Part shown: positions 24,800 to 37,240 of the stretch, in pieces
Layout: each line of letters starts with the position of its first letter
Position numbering within the stretch: position 1 is the stretch's first letter
From: Actinokineospora iranica
GTDB lineage: Bacteria; Actinomycetota; Actinomycetes; Mycobacteriales; Pseudonocardiaceae
DNA length: 64,000 bases
Assembly: GCF_900101685.1 (NCBI RefSeq)
Contig: NZ_FMZZ01000008.1
Location: 124,001-188,000, forward strand
Direction of reading: 5' to 3'
The notes under the pieces: model-generated
What the model was told of the DNA's origin: nothing
What the model saw: only the letters and a program-made list of their open reading frames with translations
Databases searched by the model: none
Translations under genes and position numbers: made by a program

Positions 24800-26443
24800 C
24801 TAGGCCCCCAGCAGGTCTTCGACCTCGGCCGCCAGGGTGTCGAGTCGTTGGGACGCGGTCGCGCGGGTGGTGGGGAGGCTGGCGGCGTCGGGGACCGGGG
24901 CGACGATTTCCAGGTACGCCTTGGCTTTCGGCTCGGTGCCCGAGGGGCGGATGACCACCCGCACGCCCTCGCCCGTGTAGCGCAGCACGTCTGCCTGGGG
25001 GAGCAGGTCTTCGGCTGTGACGGCCACGCCGCCTAGTTCGTCGGGGGGTGCGGCGCGCAGGCTGGCCATCAGGGCGCTGATGCGGCCGAGGTCGGTGACC
25101 CGCAGCGAGACCTGCCGGGTCAGGTGCAGGCCGTGGGTCACGGCGAGGTCGTCCAGGGCGTCGAGCAGGGTGCGGCCCTGGGCGCGGAGGGTGGCGGCGA
25201 GGTCGCAGGCGAGGACGGCGGCGGAGATGCCGTCCTTGTCGCGCACGAAGTCCGGGTCGACGCAGTGGCCGAGGGCTTCTTCGTAGGCGTAGACCAGGTT
25301 GTCGCCCGCGCGGACCAGCCACTTGAAGCCCGTCAGCGTCGCCGCGTGGCGGGCGTTGTGGGCGGCTGCGATCGACGCCAGCAATGACGATGACACGATT
25401 GTGTTGGCCACCAAAGGACTAGCACTGTCTGAAGTGGACAGTATGTGCTCGCCGAGCAGGGCTCCGGTTTCGTCGCCGGAGAGCATCCGCCAGGCGCCGT
25501 CGCGGTCACGGACGCCGAGGGCGCAGCGGTCGGCGTCCGGGTCGAGGGCGACCGCGATGTCACTGTCCATTTCGGACGCCATGGCGAGCAGCAGGTCCGT
25601 CGCGCCGGGTTCCTCCGGGTTCGGGAACGGCACGGTGGGGAAATCCGGGTCGGGCTGGGTCTGGTCGGCGACCATGCTGACGTCGGTGAAACCCGCCTGG
25701 TGCAAGGCAAGCGCCAGCGGACCGGCGCCCACGCCGTGCAGGGCCGTCGCGGCGACCCGCAGTTCCCGCGCGCTGCCCCGGGGCAGGCTCGCCACCCGGT
25801 CCAGGTACGCGGTCAGCACCTCCGTGCCCAACGCCGTCCAGGTCGCGGCCTGGGGCACCGAGATCGCGGCAGGCGCGGCCGCGATGGCGGCCTCGATCTC
25901 GCGGTCGGCGGGCGGGACGATCTGCGCGCCGGAGTCCACGTACAGCTTGTAACCGTTGTCGGCGGGCGGATTGTGCGACGCGGTGATCATCACCCCGGCC
26001 ACCGCGCGCAGCGACCGCACCGCGAACGCCAGCACCGGCGTCGGCAGCGGCCGGGGCAGCACCAGCACGTCGAACCCGGCGGCCGCCAGCACCCCGGCCG
26101 CGTCCGCGTGGAACGCCGCCGACCCGTGCCGCGCGTCGCGGCCCACGATCACGATCCCGCCCGCGTGCCCCCGCGCCGCCAGCCACGCCGCCACGCCTGC
26201 CGTCGTGCGGATGACCACGGCGCGGTTCATGCCGTTGGGACCGGCCCGAACCGGGCCGCGCAGGCCCGCGGTGCCGAACGTCAGCGGTCCCGCCATCCGG
26301 TCGGCCAACTCGTCGACCGCGGCGGCGTCGCCGCCCATGGCCGCCGCGACGATCCGCTGAAGCTCCAGCTTGCTGTCCGGGTCCGGGTCGTCCGCGAGCC
26401 AGCGGAACGCGCGGTCGCGCAGGTCGGGGGCGAGCCGGGTCAC
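24800..26443 (-). CDS. pmmB: phospho-sugar mutase (PmmB-like)
   Basis: 547-residue alpha-D-phosphohexomutase family enzyme. The phosphoserine loop [13 protein letters not shown] is near residue 152, the metal loop [10 protein letters not shown] near 300, the sugar-binding [10 protein letters not shown] near 375, and the phosphate-binding [12 protein letters not shown] near 505. GTG 26443 overlaps the PNP stop by 4 bp, so the two are translated together. This coupling suggests it isomerises (deoxy)ribose-1-phosphate to the 5-phosphate, as some family members do; the family name points to phosphomannomutase. The same pair exists as Rv3307-Rv3308. Confidence 0.9.
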   Translation of the reverse strand: MTRLAPDLRDRAFRWLADDPDPDSKLELQRIVAAAMGGDAAAVDELADRMAGPLTFGTAGLRGPVRAGPNGMNRAVVIRTTAGVAAWLAARGHAGGIVIVGRDARHGSAAFHADAAGVLAAAGFDVLVLPRPLPTPVLAFAVRSLRAVAGVMITASHNPPADNGYKLYVDSGAQIVPPADREIEAAIAAAPAAISVPQAATWTALGTEVLTAYLDRVASLPRGSARELRVAATALHGVGAGPLALALHQAGFTDVSMVADQTQPDPDFPTVPFPNPEEPGATDLLLAMASEMDSDIAVALDPDADRCALGVRDRDGAWRMLSGDETGALLGEHILSTSDSASPLVANTIVSSSLLASIAAAHNARHAATLTGFKWLVRAGDNLVYAYEEALGHCVDPDFVRDKDGISAAVLACDLAATLRAQGRTLLDALDDLAVTHGLHLTRQVSLRVTDLGRISALMASLRAAPPDELGGVAVTAEDLLPQADVLRYTGEGVRVVIRPSGTEPKAKAYLEIVAPVPDAASLPTTRATASQRLDTLAAEVEDLLGA

Positions 26444-27252
26444 GACCGGACGACCAGCTCGCGCAGCAGCCCGCCCATGGTGCTCGCCGCCGCGCGGCCC
26501 GCTTCCAGGACCTCGATGTGGTTCAGCGGCTCGCCGGTCATCCCCGCCGCCAGGTTGGTCACCAGCGACAGCCCCAGCACCTCGACCCCGGCCGCCCGCG
26601 CCGCGATGGCCTCCAGCACCGTCGACATGCCCACCAGGTCGGCGCCCAGCACACGCAGCATGGAGATCTCGGCGGGCGTCTCGAAATGCGGCCCCGGCAG
26701 GCCCGCGTAGACGCCCTCGATCAGCGACGGGTCGATCTCGCGGGCCAGCAGCCGCAGGCGCGGCGAGTACAGATCGGTCAGGTCCACGAACTCCGCGCCC
26801 ACCAGCGGCGACTTCGCGGTGAGGTTCAGGTGGTCGCTGATCAGCACCGGCTGCCCCACCCGCACGCCCGCCTTGAGGCAGCCCGCCGCGTTGGTCAGCA
26901 CGACCGTCCGCACGCCCGCCGCCGCCGCCGTGCGCACCCCGTGCACCGCGCGCGCCACACCGTGGCCCTCGTAGACGTGGGTGCGGCCCAACAGGATCAG
27001 CACCCGCTTGTCGCCGACCTGGACCGAGCGGATCGTCCCGCCGTGGCCCGCCACCGTCGGCCGGATGAAGCCGGGCAGGTCCGCCATCGGCACCTCGGCC
27101 TCGGCGGGGCCGAGCTGGTCGGCGGCGGGCCGCCACCCGGAGCCCAGCACGAGGGCGAGGTCGTGGGAGTCGGCCCCGGTGCGCTCGGCAAGCGCTTTCG
27201 CCGCCTGCTCGGCGACCGCGCGGGGGTCTGTGTCGAAGTCGGTACCGGTCAC
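26440..27252 (-). CDS. punA: purine nucleoside phosphorylase
   Basis: 270-residue trimeric-type PNP splitting inosine, guanosine and their deoxy forms into base and (deoxy)ribose-1-phosphate. Motifs: LVLGSGW (phosphate site), [10 protein letters not shown] (near 89-98), TNAAG (near 116), [12 protein letters not shown] (near 192) and [15 protein letters not shown] 27252 starts the gene; the stop overlaps the mutase start. It uses inosine produced by Add. Called deoD in M. tuberculosis (Rv3307). Confidence 0.95.
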   Translation of the reverse strand: MTGTDFDTDPRAVAEQAAKALAERTGADSHDLALVLGSGWRPAADQLGPAEAEVPMADLPGFIRPTVAGHGGTIRSVQVGDKRVLILLGRTHVYEGHGVARAVHGVRTAAAAGVRTVVLTNAAGCLKAGVRVGQPVLISDHLNLTAKSPLVGAEFVDLTDLYSPRLRLLAREIDPSLIEGVYAGLPGPHFETPAEISMLRVLGADLVGMSTVLEAIAARAAGVEVLGLSLVTNLAAGMTGEPLNHIEVLEAGRAAASTMGGLLRELVVRS

Positions 27253-27261
27253 GACGGGAGC

Positions 27262-27696
27262 TTACGCGGCGGCGGGTTCCCGCGTCGGGAAGCGGTTGCG
27301 CAGGGCCAGGAACACCGGGAAGCCGATCGGGGACAGCAGGATGGTGAACACCAGCAGCGGCCCCATGATCAGCGGGTGGATGTCGCGCCGCCTGCTCTCC
27401 AGGTACATCCACCGCCCGATGAACAAATCCCACGCGATGACCTGCGCCCAGATCAGCGCCACCGCGCCGTCGTCGCGCAGGAAGGCCGCGAACCCCGCCA
27501 GGGACGGCCGGGTCACCTCCACCCACAGTTCCGGGAACCGCGGCACGGCCAGCACCGCCCACACTGCCAGCGTCGGCGCGACGATCCACGGCGACGCCAC
27601 GATCCGGCGCGTCCACGACCACTTCGGCGCCAGGATCATCAGCGCCCAGAACGGCGCGGCGAGCCAGAACGCCAGGTCGAACATCGTCCCCATCAC
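27262..27696 (-). CDS. ABA4-like membrane protein
   Basis: 144-residue membrane protein with four predicted helices. It carries the family hallmark [22 protein letters not shown] (shown here as [12 protein letters not shown]) near residues 85-105. This matches the ABA4-like/DUF4281 family, named for a plant neoxanthin-synthesis protein; bacterial roles are unclear. The start is GTG 27696 or ATG 27693, overlapping the stop of the upstream membrane gene, so the two are co-translated. Confidence 0.7.
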   Translation of the reverse strand: MMGTMFDLAFWLAAPFWALMILAPKWSWTRRIVASPWIVAPTLAVWAVLAVPRFPELWVEVTRPSLAGFAAFLRDDGAVALIWAQVIAWDLFIGRWMYLESRRRDIHPLIMGPLLVFTILLSPIGFPVFLALRNRFPTREPAAA

Positions 27697-28565
27697 GCCG
27701 CCGCCTTCGCCCGCGCGCTGGCCAGGCCCGCCGCCACGGCCGCGGCCAGCACGCCGAACGCCGTCCCGGTGATCCAGTCCGGGGCGATCAGCGGCTGCCC
27801 GCGCAGCGCCTGCCAGGTGACCAGCGCGACCAGGCCCGCGTAGCCCAGGCCGAGGGACCAGACCACCCGGACCGAGGACCGCTCGTCGGCGCGGCCGCGG
27901 AGCAGCATCGCGGCCAGCGGCAGCAGTTGCAGCGCGTGCAACCCGATGAAGTGCCCGACGCGCAGGTCGCCGCCGATGGTGCTCCAGCCGGTCAGGAACA
28001 TCCCCGGGCCGCCGTCGGGCACGCCGACGCTGTGCCCGCCCTCAAAGCCGTCGACGCCGCTGACGTTGGCCACCATCAGCCCGGCCTGCAGCATCCCCAC
28101 CAGCGAGATCGCCATGCCCAGCCGGATCGCGAGCAGTTCCGGCGCGGGCGCGAGCCGCCGCGCGCCCAGGCGCAGCGCCAGCAGCAGCGTGCCCACCCAG
28201 AGCACCGCGACCGTGATGCCCATGACCTGGAACAGCATCGAGTCGAAGGGGGTGAGGCTGTTGAAGTGGCTGCCCGTGCCGCGCACCACCTGCCCGGTGA
28301 TGATCACCATCTCGATCAGCGAGGTCGCCACCAGCACGACCGCGATCCGGTTCAGCGCGCGCGGCGGCTTCGGGTGCAGTGACACCAGCCAGGCCCAACT
28401 GAGCCCGTAGAGGGCGAACGAAACGCTGAACTTGAGCGGCTTGGCCCAGATCGGCGCGCCGAGGAACACCCGGTCGTCCACGATCAGCCCGATCAGCGAC
28501 GCCACGCCCCACCCGACCATCAACCCCGAGAAGAGCACTAACGGCCGGTTCCAGGTCCTCAGCAC
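27693..28565 (-). CDS. polytopic membrane protein
   Basis: 290-residue integral membrane protein with about seven hydrophobic segments ([39 protein letters not shown]). A conserved-looking loop [15 protein letters not shown] lies near residues 100-115 and a His-containing segment [14 protein letters not shown] near 200, which might ligate a metal or haem. Family not recognised. The start is GTG 28565 after AGGGGGAAC. It is co-transcribed with the ABA4-like gene and divergent from a MerR regulator across an 8-bp dyad. Confidence 0.7.
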   Translation of the reverse strand: MLRTWNRPLVLFSGLMVGWGVASLIGLIVDDRVFLGAPIWAKPLKFSVSFALYGLSWAWLVSLHPKPPRALNRIAVVLVATSLIEMVIITGQVVRGTGSHFNSLTPFDSMLFQVMGITVAVLWVGTLLLALRLGARRLAPAPELLAIRLGMAISLVGMLQAGLMVANVSGVDGFEGGHSVGVPDGGPGMFLTGWSTIGGDLRVGHFIGLHALQLLPLAAMLLRGRADERSSVRVVWSLGLGYAGLVALVTWQALRGQPLIAPDWITGTAFGVLAAAVAAGLASARAKAAA

Positions 28566-28577
28566 GGTTCCCCCTCA

Positions 28578-28607
28578 TATGGATAGCAGCACTGTCTGTT
28601 ATCCATA
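28578..28607. promoter_or_regulatory. inverted repeat operator between membrane operon and MerR gene
   Basis: TATGGATA (28578-28585) and TATCCATA (28600-28607) are perfect 8-bp inverted arms with 14 bp between. TACACT at 28610-28615 could be the -10 of the MerR gene. The location suggests the regulator controls both directions. Confidence 0.65.
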
Positions 28608-28627
28608 AGTACACTAGTCGGCGAGGG

Positions 28628-29308
28628 GTGTCCAGCGTGGGGAGCGGTGTGCGGATAGCGGAACTGAGCAGGCGCAGCGGCGTGGCGGTGCCGACGATCA
28701 AGTACTACCTGCGCGAAGGAATGCTGCCCCCCGGCGAACGCACCAGCCCCAACCAGGCGCTCTACGACGAGACCCACGTCCACCGCCTCCGCCTCGTCCG
28801 CGCCCTCATCGACGTCGGCGGCCTGTCCGTCGCCGCCGTCCGCGACGTCCTCGCCACCGTCGACTCGTCGTCGGAGGACATGCCGACCCGAGACCTCGAC
28901 CGGCTCATGGGCACCGTCCAGAAAGCGGTCCTGTCCATCCCCGACCCCGCCGACGAAGCCGTCCAGGCCGAGGCGGAACGGGAAGTCGTCGACCTCATCG
29001 CCGAACGCGACTGGATTTGCGGGGCCGACCACCCCGCCGTCGGCGCCCTGGCCACCGTCCTGGTCACCGCCCAGGCCCTGGGCCACAGCCGCTTCCTCGA
29101 CGCCGTCCGCCGCTACGCCGAAGCCATGGAATTGGTGGCGGTGGTCGACCTGGACTACGTGGCCCAGGCCAACACCGTCGACGACATGCTCGAAAGCGTC
29201 GTCATCGGCACGGTTCTCGGCGATTCCGCCATGATGGCGCTGCGCCGCCTGGCCGAGTCGAACGAGTCCGGCAAGCGCTACGGCCGCCGGAAACCGGATT
29301 CCGCCTGA
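28628..29308 (+). CDS. MerR-family regulator
   Basis: 226-residue regulator. The N-terminal HTH (VRIAELSRRSGVAVPTIKYYLREGML) is near residues 8-33, with the wing TSPNQALYDETHVHRLRLVRAL, then a long helical C-terminal effector domain (LDAVRRYAEAMELVAVVDLDYV). No Cys metal site. The start could be GTG 28628, 28637 or 28649. Its stop abuts the stop of the convergent DUF3558 gene with no gap. The divergent membrane operon and the 8-bp dyad make that operon its probable target. Confidence 0.85.
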   Translation: MSSVGSGVRIAELSRRSGVAVPTIKYYLREGMLPPGERTSPNQALYDETHVHRLRLVRALIDVGGLSVAAVRDVLATVDSSSEDMPTRDLDRLMGTVQKAVLSIPDPADEAVQAEAEREVVDLIAERDWICGADHPAVGALATVLVTAQALGHSRFLDAVRRYAEAMELVAVVDLDYVAQANTVDDMLESVVIGTVLGDSAMMALRRLAESNESGKRYGRRKPDSA

Positions 29309-29884
29309 TCAGCGGGGCAGTCGGGGCTCGATGAGCTGTGCCATCTGGAGCGCCAGTTCGCAGGACTTGGCCTGGTCGTCGCCCGCGACGACCAGGGCGG
29401 ACGCTCGGGTGCTCTCGGTGACGAACATGTGCACGGTGCAGGTTCCAGGCCCGGCGCTCAGATTGGTTTGCACGGCTTTGCGGCCTCCGATGGGCGGGAG
29501 GTCTTTGTTGTTGAGGTCGCTGGGTAGGTCGTTGAGACCGTATTTGTCGTTGACTCCCGCATCGAAGATGAAGGTGCGTTCTGGTCCTCGGAGCCGCCAG
29601 ACGCAGTTTCGTCCTGATCCGGTGTCGTCTGGCTCGCCTGGGCCGCTGACGCCGAGTTGCGTTTTGCCTTCTTCGGTGAGCAGGTCGCAGGGGTCGATGT
29701 CGGCCAGCGGGCTGTCGGCGGGCTTGGTGGTGGTGCTGGTGGGCCGCTTGGGTGCTGTTGTCGTGTCCGTGGGGAAGGTTGACGCTCCAGGGACCGGGGT
29801 TCCCGGAGTGTCGGTGGAACACGCCGCGACGGTCAGCAACAGGGTGAACACCGCTGCTCGGACAGCGGACAGTGGCGCGATCAT
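29309..29884 (-). CDS. DUF3558 lipoprotein
   Basis: 191-residue lipoprotein: signal peptide with lipobox LTVAACS (Cys near residue 22), a Thr/Pro-rich linker, then the DUF3558 domain (IDPCDLLTEEGKTQLG, GRNCVWRL, TCTVHMFV, KSCELALQMAQLIEPRL) with four Cys likely forming disulfides. DUF3558 lipoproteins are frequent in Pseudonocardiales, often beside ESX-like helical proteins, as here (14 bp from the upstream gene). Role unknown; exposed on the outer face of the membrane. Confidence 0.88.
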   Translation of the reverse strand: MIAPLSAVRAAVFTLLLTVAACSTDTPGTPVPGASTFPTDTTTAPKRPTSTTTKPADSPLADIDPCDLLTEEGKTQLGVSGPGEPDDTGSGRNCVWRLRGPERTFIFDAGVNDKYGLNDLPSDLNNKDLPPIGGRKAVQTNLSAGPGTCTVHMFVTESTRASALVVAGDDQAKSCELALQMAQLIEPRLPR

Positions 29885-29898
29885 CGGTGGTTGTCGTC

Positions 29899-30288
29899 CT
29901 ACCCGTCTTGGTCGAGTTTCCCCGCGGCGTTCTCGTCGGCCTGCTTGTAGTTTGCCATAGCGATCTTGACCGCTTCCTGAAACTTGAGCAGTTCGGCGGG
30001 GAGCGCCGCCAACTGGGTCAGGAAGCCCTGTTCATCGGTGGCCACTGACACCAATAGGGGCTTCATGATCTCCGCGTTGTTGCTCGATCCCAACTGGGGC
30101 GTCTCCGCCAGCCTGGCCAGGCGGTGTCGCTCCTCGTCGTACCAGTCGAGCAACTCGCGGGCGGCCCGCAGGAGGGCCTGGCCGCCGTGTTCGTTGACGG
30201 CGAAGCTGCCGCTCTTGGCGGCGTTGAGGAAGTTGCTGATGCCCGAGCCGATGGCGGCGAAGTCGGAGCTGCCTCTGTCGACGTACAA
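29899..30288 (-). CDS. ESX-like helical protein
   Basis: 129-residue all-helical protein with no signal peptide: ISNFLNAAKSGSFAVNEHGG, LLRAARELLDWYDEERHRLA, then KFQEAVKIAMANYKQADENA. It resembles ESX/PE-like substrates that precede DUF3558 lipoproteins in Pseudonocardiaceae. TTG 30288 follows GGGAGGACAC. Spacing to the kinase upstream (78 bp) and the lipoprotein downstream suggests one transcript. Confidence 0.65.
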   Translation of the reverse strand: MYVDRGSSDFAAIGSGISNFLNAAKSGSFAVNEHGGQALLRAARELLDWYDEERHRLARLAETPQLGSSNNAEIMKPLLVSVATDEQGFLTQLAALPAELLKFQEAVKIAMANYKQADENAAGKLDQDG

Positions 30289-30366
30289 GTGTCCTCCCCT
30301 GGTCGGGGCGAAAGTAGCAACCGGCGGGAGGTCGCGGGTGGGAATCCGGGAATCTGGAAGGGAAGT

Positions 30367-32010
30367 TCAGCCGCTTGGCCGGAACTCCGGGGCGATGCGG
30401 GTGAACAGGTCTCGTCTGCCGGAGTCTTCCTGGTCGATGGGGACGGTGACGCTGACTACCCAGAGATCCTGGGACCGCGGAAGGATGTTCGCGAACGAAA
30501 CCCGGTTCACGTCGCTTCCCTCGGCGGCCGTTTCCACGCTCCGGTAAGTGATGTGGCGGGCGGATTCCGGGACGGCGGGATCGGGAAGCGGCATGTCCCC
30601 GACAACCCGATACCCGGGAACGCGGCCTGCCAACGCCCGGACGTACATTCCGACCGTGTGTTTCGGATAGAAGTTCGGAAACCGTTCGACCACCAATTCC
30701 GCCGCCCCGTCCGGGGACACCCAGTGCACCCGAGTGCTGTTCGGCAGTGTTCTGGCGGTGCGCTGCTCGACGAACTTCACCCAGTCCGCGGGCGCCGGAA
30801 TGGTGAATCCCCCGCCTTGTTCCCCCGCGAGCGTGGCGGCATCGGCCGTGCGCGGCACCAGGTCGCGCAGGGGAGCCGACGCGGGTGGGGAGGTGGGGGG
30901 CGGGTCCGGCGGGAGGATGGCCTGCCCGCCGACCACGCGGGTGAGGGCGAAGCCCGCCGCGGCGGCCACCATGAACAGCAGCACCGCCGCGACCGCCAGC
31001 GCCGCGGCGCCCGGCCGCCGCGGGGGTGCCGCGAACGGCAGGGGGCCGGGGGCGGGGGCCAGCGGCGCGCTCGTCTCCCCGGGCGGCGCGGGCGGCGGCG
31101 CGGGCGGCGGTGTGATCGGCTTGGGCGCCACCGTCGGGGTGTCCTCGGTCACCGCGAAGCTTCGGTACGCCGGGCTTCCTGGCGCGGGCAGCAGCGGGTG
31201 CAGCCGCTCCCGCACCTCCCGCAGCGGCAGGCGGGCCGTCGGGTCCTTCACCATCAGCCCGGTGATGATCGGTCGCAGCGGGCCCTCGTGCGCGGGCTGG
31301 GGGACCTCGCCGTCGACGACCTTGGCGATGGTCTCCACCACCGCGCCGTCCGGGTCGTAGGGGGCGTTGCCCTCCACGGCGGCGAAGAGGGTGGCGCCGA
31401 GGCCCCACAGGTCCGCCTGGGGGGTGACTTGGCCGCCGGAGGCGATTTCGGGGGCGATGTAACTGGGGGAGCCCAGCATGACGCCGGTGCGGGTGAGGGT
31501 GCGCTCGGAGACGTTGCGGGCGATGCCGAAGTCGGTCAGCTTGACCCGCCCGTCCGGGCCGACGAGAACGTTGCCCGGTTTGACGTCCCGGTGGGTGATG
31601 CCCGCGCTGTGCGCCGCCGCCAGGCCTGCCGCCACCGCGTCCGCCACGATCGCGGCCTGGGTGGTGTCGAGTGGACCGTTGGCCTTCAGCAACTCCGCGA
31701 GGCTGGTGGCGGCCATGAACTCCATGACGACGAACGGCTCGTCGTCCTCCAGCGCGACGTCGTGCAGGGTGATCACGTTCGGGTGCGAGACGACGGCGAT
31801 GGCGCGGGCCTCGCGCAGCGTGCGCTCGCGGAGTTCGTCGGCCTGGGCCTGGGGCACCCCGGGCGGGAGCCGCACCTGTTTCACCGCGACCGGTCTGCGC
31901 AGGTACTCGTCGTAGGCTTCCCAGACCGTGCCCATCGACCCCTGGCCGAGCAGCCGCCGCAGGCGGTATCTGCCCGCGACCAGGCGATCGGCGGGTTCCG
32001 GGGTGGACAC
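30367..32010 (-). CDS. transmembrane serine/threonine protein kinase
   Basis: 547-residue PknB-type kinase. The Gly loop LLGQGSMGTVWEAYD is near residue 20, the catalytic Lys is in PVAVKQV (near 43), the loop HRDVKPGNV is near 140, DFG is near 159 and APE near 183. A Pro-rich linker (TPPPAPPPAPPGE) precedes one membrane helix near residue 330 (ALAVAAVLLFMVAAAAGFAL), and an extracellular domain of about 170 residues begins with DWVKFVEQRTARTLPN. That domain lacks PASTA repeats, so its ligand is unknown. GTG 32010 is chosen because the longer open frame crosses the divergent mutA promoter. Neighbouring ESX-like and DUF3558 genes may share its pathway. Confidence 0.92.
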   Translation of the reverse strand: MSTPEPADRLVAGRYRLRRLLGQGSMGTVWEAYDEYLRRPVAVKQVRLPPGVPQAQADELRERTLREARAIAVVSHPNVITLHDVALEDDEPFVVMEFMAATSLAELLKANGPLDTTQAAIVADAVAAGLAAAHSAGITHRDVKPGNVLVGPDGRVKLTDFGIARNVSERTLTRTGVMLGSPSYIAPEIASGGQVTPQADLWGLGATLFAAVEGNAPYDPDGAVVETIAKVVDGEVPQPAHEGPLRPIITGLMVKDPTARLPLREVRERLHPLLPAPGSPAYRSFAVTEDTPTVAPKPITPPPAPPPAPPGETSAPLAPAPGPLPFAAPPRRPGAAALAVAAVLLFMVAAAAGFALTRVVGGQAILPPDPPPTSPPASAPLRDLVPRTADAATLAGEQGGGFTIPAPADWVKFVEQRTARTLPNSTRVHWVSPDGAAELVVERFPNFYPKHTVGMYVRALAGRVPGYRVVGDMPLPDPAVPESARHITYRSVETAAEGSDVNRVSFANILPRSQDLWVVSVTVPIDQEDSGRRDLFTRIAPEFRPSG

Positions 32011-32107
32011 ACCGCCATTGTCGCCGACGCGGCGGTGGGGCCGGGGTGAAAGTGATACCGCGATCAGCCTCACACGTCCGTCGCCTGGTGTTGAGCGCGG
32101 GTTTCCG

Positions 32108-32113
32108 TAGCAT
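32108..32113 (+). promoter_or_regulatory. -10 box of a leaderless mutA promoter
   Basis: TAGCAT, 8 bases before ATG 32122, with no ribosome binding site between. It would drive mutA-mutB-meaB. Confidence 0.4.
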
Positions 32114-32121
32114 TGCGGGGC

Positions 32122-34001
32122 ATGACACCCCCCTCCGCGCCGCACGCCGAGCCGGACGACCTGATCCTCGCGGGTGAGTTCGACGATGCCGCGCGTGAGC
32201 AGTGGCAACACCTGGTCGAGGGCGTGCTGCGCAAGTCCGACGCGATCCCGGAGGGCTACGCCCACCCGGTCGAGACGCTGCTGAGCAGCCGCACCTACGA
32301 CGGCATCGTGGTCAACCCGCTCTACACCGCCGACAGCGCCGCGCCCTCGGCCGGTTACCCGGGGTTGCCGCCGTTCCTGCGCGGCAGCCGCCCGGAGGGC
32401 CACGTCGCGACCGGGTGGGATGTGCGGCAGCGGCACGCCGACCCGAACCCGGAGGCCACCCGCAAGGCGGTGCTGGCCGACCTGGAGAACGGCGTGTCGT
32501 CGCTGTGGCTGGTCGTCGGCGACGGCGGCCTGCCGGTCGGCGCGCTCGGCGACGTCCTCCAGGACGTCTACCTCGACCTCGCGCCGGTCACCCTCGACGC
32601 GGGCGCCCGGTTCCGCGAAGCCGCCGACGAGTTGCTGCGGCTGCACGCGGACAAGGGCATCCCGGCCAGCGAGGTCAAGGGCAACCTGGGCGCCGACCCG
32701 ATCGGCCACCACACCCGCACCAACTCCGGCGCCGACCTCGACGGGGCCGCCGCGCTCGCGGTCGCCGCCGCCGAGTACCCGAAGCTGCGGTCGATCGTGG
32801 TCGACGGCCTGCCGTTCCACCAGGCTGGCGGGTCCGACGCCGAGGAGTTGGGCGCGTCCCTCGCCGCGGGCGTCGCCTACCTGCGGGCCCTCACCGCGGC
32901 CGGGTTGAGCGTCGACGCCGCCGCCGCGCAGCTTGAGTTCCGCTACGCGGCCGGGGCCGACCAGTTCCTCACCATCGCCAAGTTCCGCGCCGCGCGGCGG
33001 CTTTGGGCGCGCGTCGCCACTGTGAGCGGAGTCAGCGGCACGTCAGCGGCTCAGCGGCAGCACGCGGTCAGCTCGCCCGCGATGATGACCCGCCGCGACC
33101 CGTGGGTGAACATGCTGCGCACCACGCTCGCCTGCTTCGGCGCGGGCGTCGGCGGCGCGGACGCGGTCACCGTGCTCCCCTTCGACGCCGCGCTCGGCCT
33201 GCCCGACGCGTTCGCCCGGCGCATCGCCCGCAACACCCAGTCGGTGCTGCTGGAAGAGTCCAAACTGGCCGGTGTGATCGACCCGGCGGGCGGTTCCTGG
33301 TACGTGGAAACGCTTTCCGACGAGCTGGCCAAGGCGGCGTGGGCCTGGTTCACCGAGATCGAGCGCGCGGGCGGGCTGCTCGCCGCGCTGGACTCCGGCC
33401 TGGTCGCCGACCGGCTCGCCGCCACCTGGCAGGCCCGCTCGGCGAACCTGGCCACCCGCGCGGACGCGATCACCGGCGTCAGCGAGTTCCCCAACCTGGC
33501 GGAGAAGTCCCCGGTGCGCGAGCCGGAGCCGCCCGCGCCGACCGGCGGGCTCCCCGCGGTGCGCTACGCCGAGGCGTACGAGGAACTGCGCGACCGTTCC
33601 GATAGGACATTCGCGGAGCGGGGCGCGCGCCCCAAGGTCTTCCTCGCCACCCTCGGCCCGGTCGCCGCGCACACCGCGCGCGCCACCTTCGCGGCCAACC
33701 TGTTCCAGGCGGGCGGCATCGAGACCGTGTCGGGCGGGGTGATCGCAGACGCCGAGACCGCGGCCGCTCGGTTCGCCGAGAGCGGCGCGGCGATCGCGTG
33801 CCTGTGCGGCTCGGAGAAGTCCTACGGCGAGCTGGCCGGGCCGGTCGCCGAGGAGCTGAAAGCGGCGGGCGCGACCCGCGTCCTGTTGGCTGGCAAGCCG
33901 TCCGACGACCACCTGCGGTCCGGAGTGGACGATTTCGTCTTCACCGGCTGCGACGCGCTGCAGGTCCTGCGCGCCACCCTGGAGACGCTGGGAGTCACCG
34001 C

Positions 34002-34005
<4 letters not shown>
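32122..34005 (+). CDS. mutA: methylmalonyl-CoA mutase small subunit
   Basis: 627-residue non-catalytic partner of MutB. It has the TIM-barrel region ([48 protein letters not shown]) and a flavodoxin-like C-terminal domain. Where the large subunit has DGHDRG, this one reads LGPVAAHTA, so it cannot bind cobalamin. This is normal for the family. ATG 32122 is chosen over TTG 32113. The stop overlaps the mutB ATG by 4 bp. With MutB it converts (R)-methylmalonyl-CoA to succinyl-CoA. Confidence 0.94.
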
Positions 34006-36174
<2,169 letters not shown>

Positions 36175-36182
<8 letters not shown>

Positions 36183-37197
36183 GTCAACAGGCCAGCCGAC
36201 CGGCAAGCCCATCGACGTCAGCGAGTACGCCAAGGGGGTGCTCGCCGGGGACCGCGGCCTGCTGTCCCGGGCGATCACCCTCGTGGAGTCCCGCCGCGCC
36301 GACCACCGCGCGCTCGCCCAAGAGCTTTTGGTCGAGCTGCTCCCGCACGCGGGCGGCGCGCACCGGGTCGGCATCACCGGCGTCCCCGGCGTCGGCAAGT
36401 CGACCTTCATCGACGCGCTGGGCAGCAACCTCACCTCGGCCGGGCACAAGGTCGCCGTGCTCGCCGTCGACCCGTCGTCCACCCGGACCCGCGGCAGCAT
36501 CCTCGGCGACAAGACCCGGATGGCGCGGCTGGCGGTCGACCCGGCCGCGTTCATCCGCCCGTCGCCCACCTCGGGCACGCTGGGCGGGGTCGCCAAGGCC
36601 ACCCGCGAGACGATCGTGCTGATGGAGGCCGCGGGCTACGACATCGTGCTGGTGGAGACCGTCGGCGTCGGCCAGTCCGAGACCACGGTCGCCAACATGG
36701 TCGACTGCTTCCTGTTCCTGACCCTGGCCAGGACCGGCGACCAGCTCCAGGGCATCAAGAAGGGCGTCCTGGAACTCGCCGACGTGATCGCGGTCAACAA
36801 GGCAGACGGCGACCACGCCCGCGAGGCGCAGAAGGCCGCCCGCGAGCTCGCCGGGGCGCTGCGGCTGCTGCGCTCCCCGGACGCGAGCTGGAACCCGCCG
36901 GTGCTGACGTGCAGCGGCCAGGAGAACATCGGCCTGGACGCGCTGTGGACCCAGATCGAGCAGCACCACCGGGCCCTGTCCGAGACCGGGGAGCTGGCCG
37001 AGAAGCGCACCCGCCAGCAGGTCGACTGGACCTGGGCGATGGTCCAGGACACCCTGTTGACCCGCCTGCACGACCACCCGGCCGTGCGTTCCCTCACCCC
37101 GGAGGTCGAGCGCCAGGTGCGCGCCGGGCAGCTCACCGCGACCCTGGCGGCTGAGAAGATCCTTTCGGCCTTCGCGGAGCCGGAGCGGGCCGACTAA
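36175..37197 (+). CDS. meaB: MeaB-type GTPase chaperone of methylmalonyl-CoA mutase
   Basis: 340-residue G3E-family GTPase that guards cobalamin loading and reactivation of the mutase. The P-loop GVPGVGKST is near residue 69, with [20 protein letters not shown], the switch ETVGVGQSE, and the base-recognition motif NKADGD. TTG 36175 overlaps the end of mutB by 8 bp. The downstream [16 protein letters not shown] segment and the C-terminal dimerisation helices are intact. Confidence 0.95.
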
Positions 37198-37240
37198 CCT
37201 GGTGCGAGCCTCATCTTCCCTGACCCAGGAGGGCCGGCAC

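Noticed and set aside
24800-27622. A 940-codon minus-strand frame that would fuse a long N-terminal extension to the phospho-sugar mutase
   Set aside because: The extension is the out-of-frame reading of the PNP gene. The mutase has a normal start at GTG 26443 with a 4-bp overlap.
30367-32820. An 817-codon frame extending the protein kinase upstream
   Set aside because: The extra 270 residues are antisense to mutA and Arg/Gly/Val rich; the kinase begins canonically at GTG 32010.
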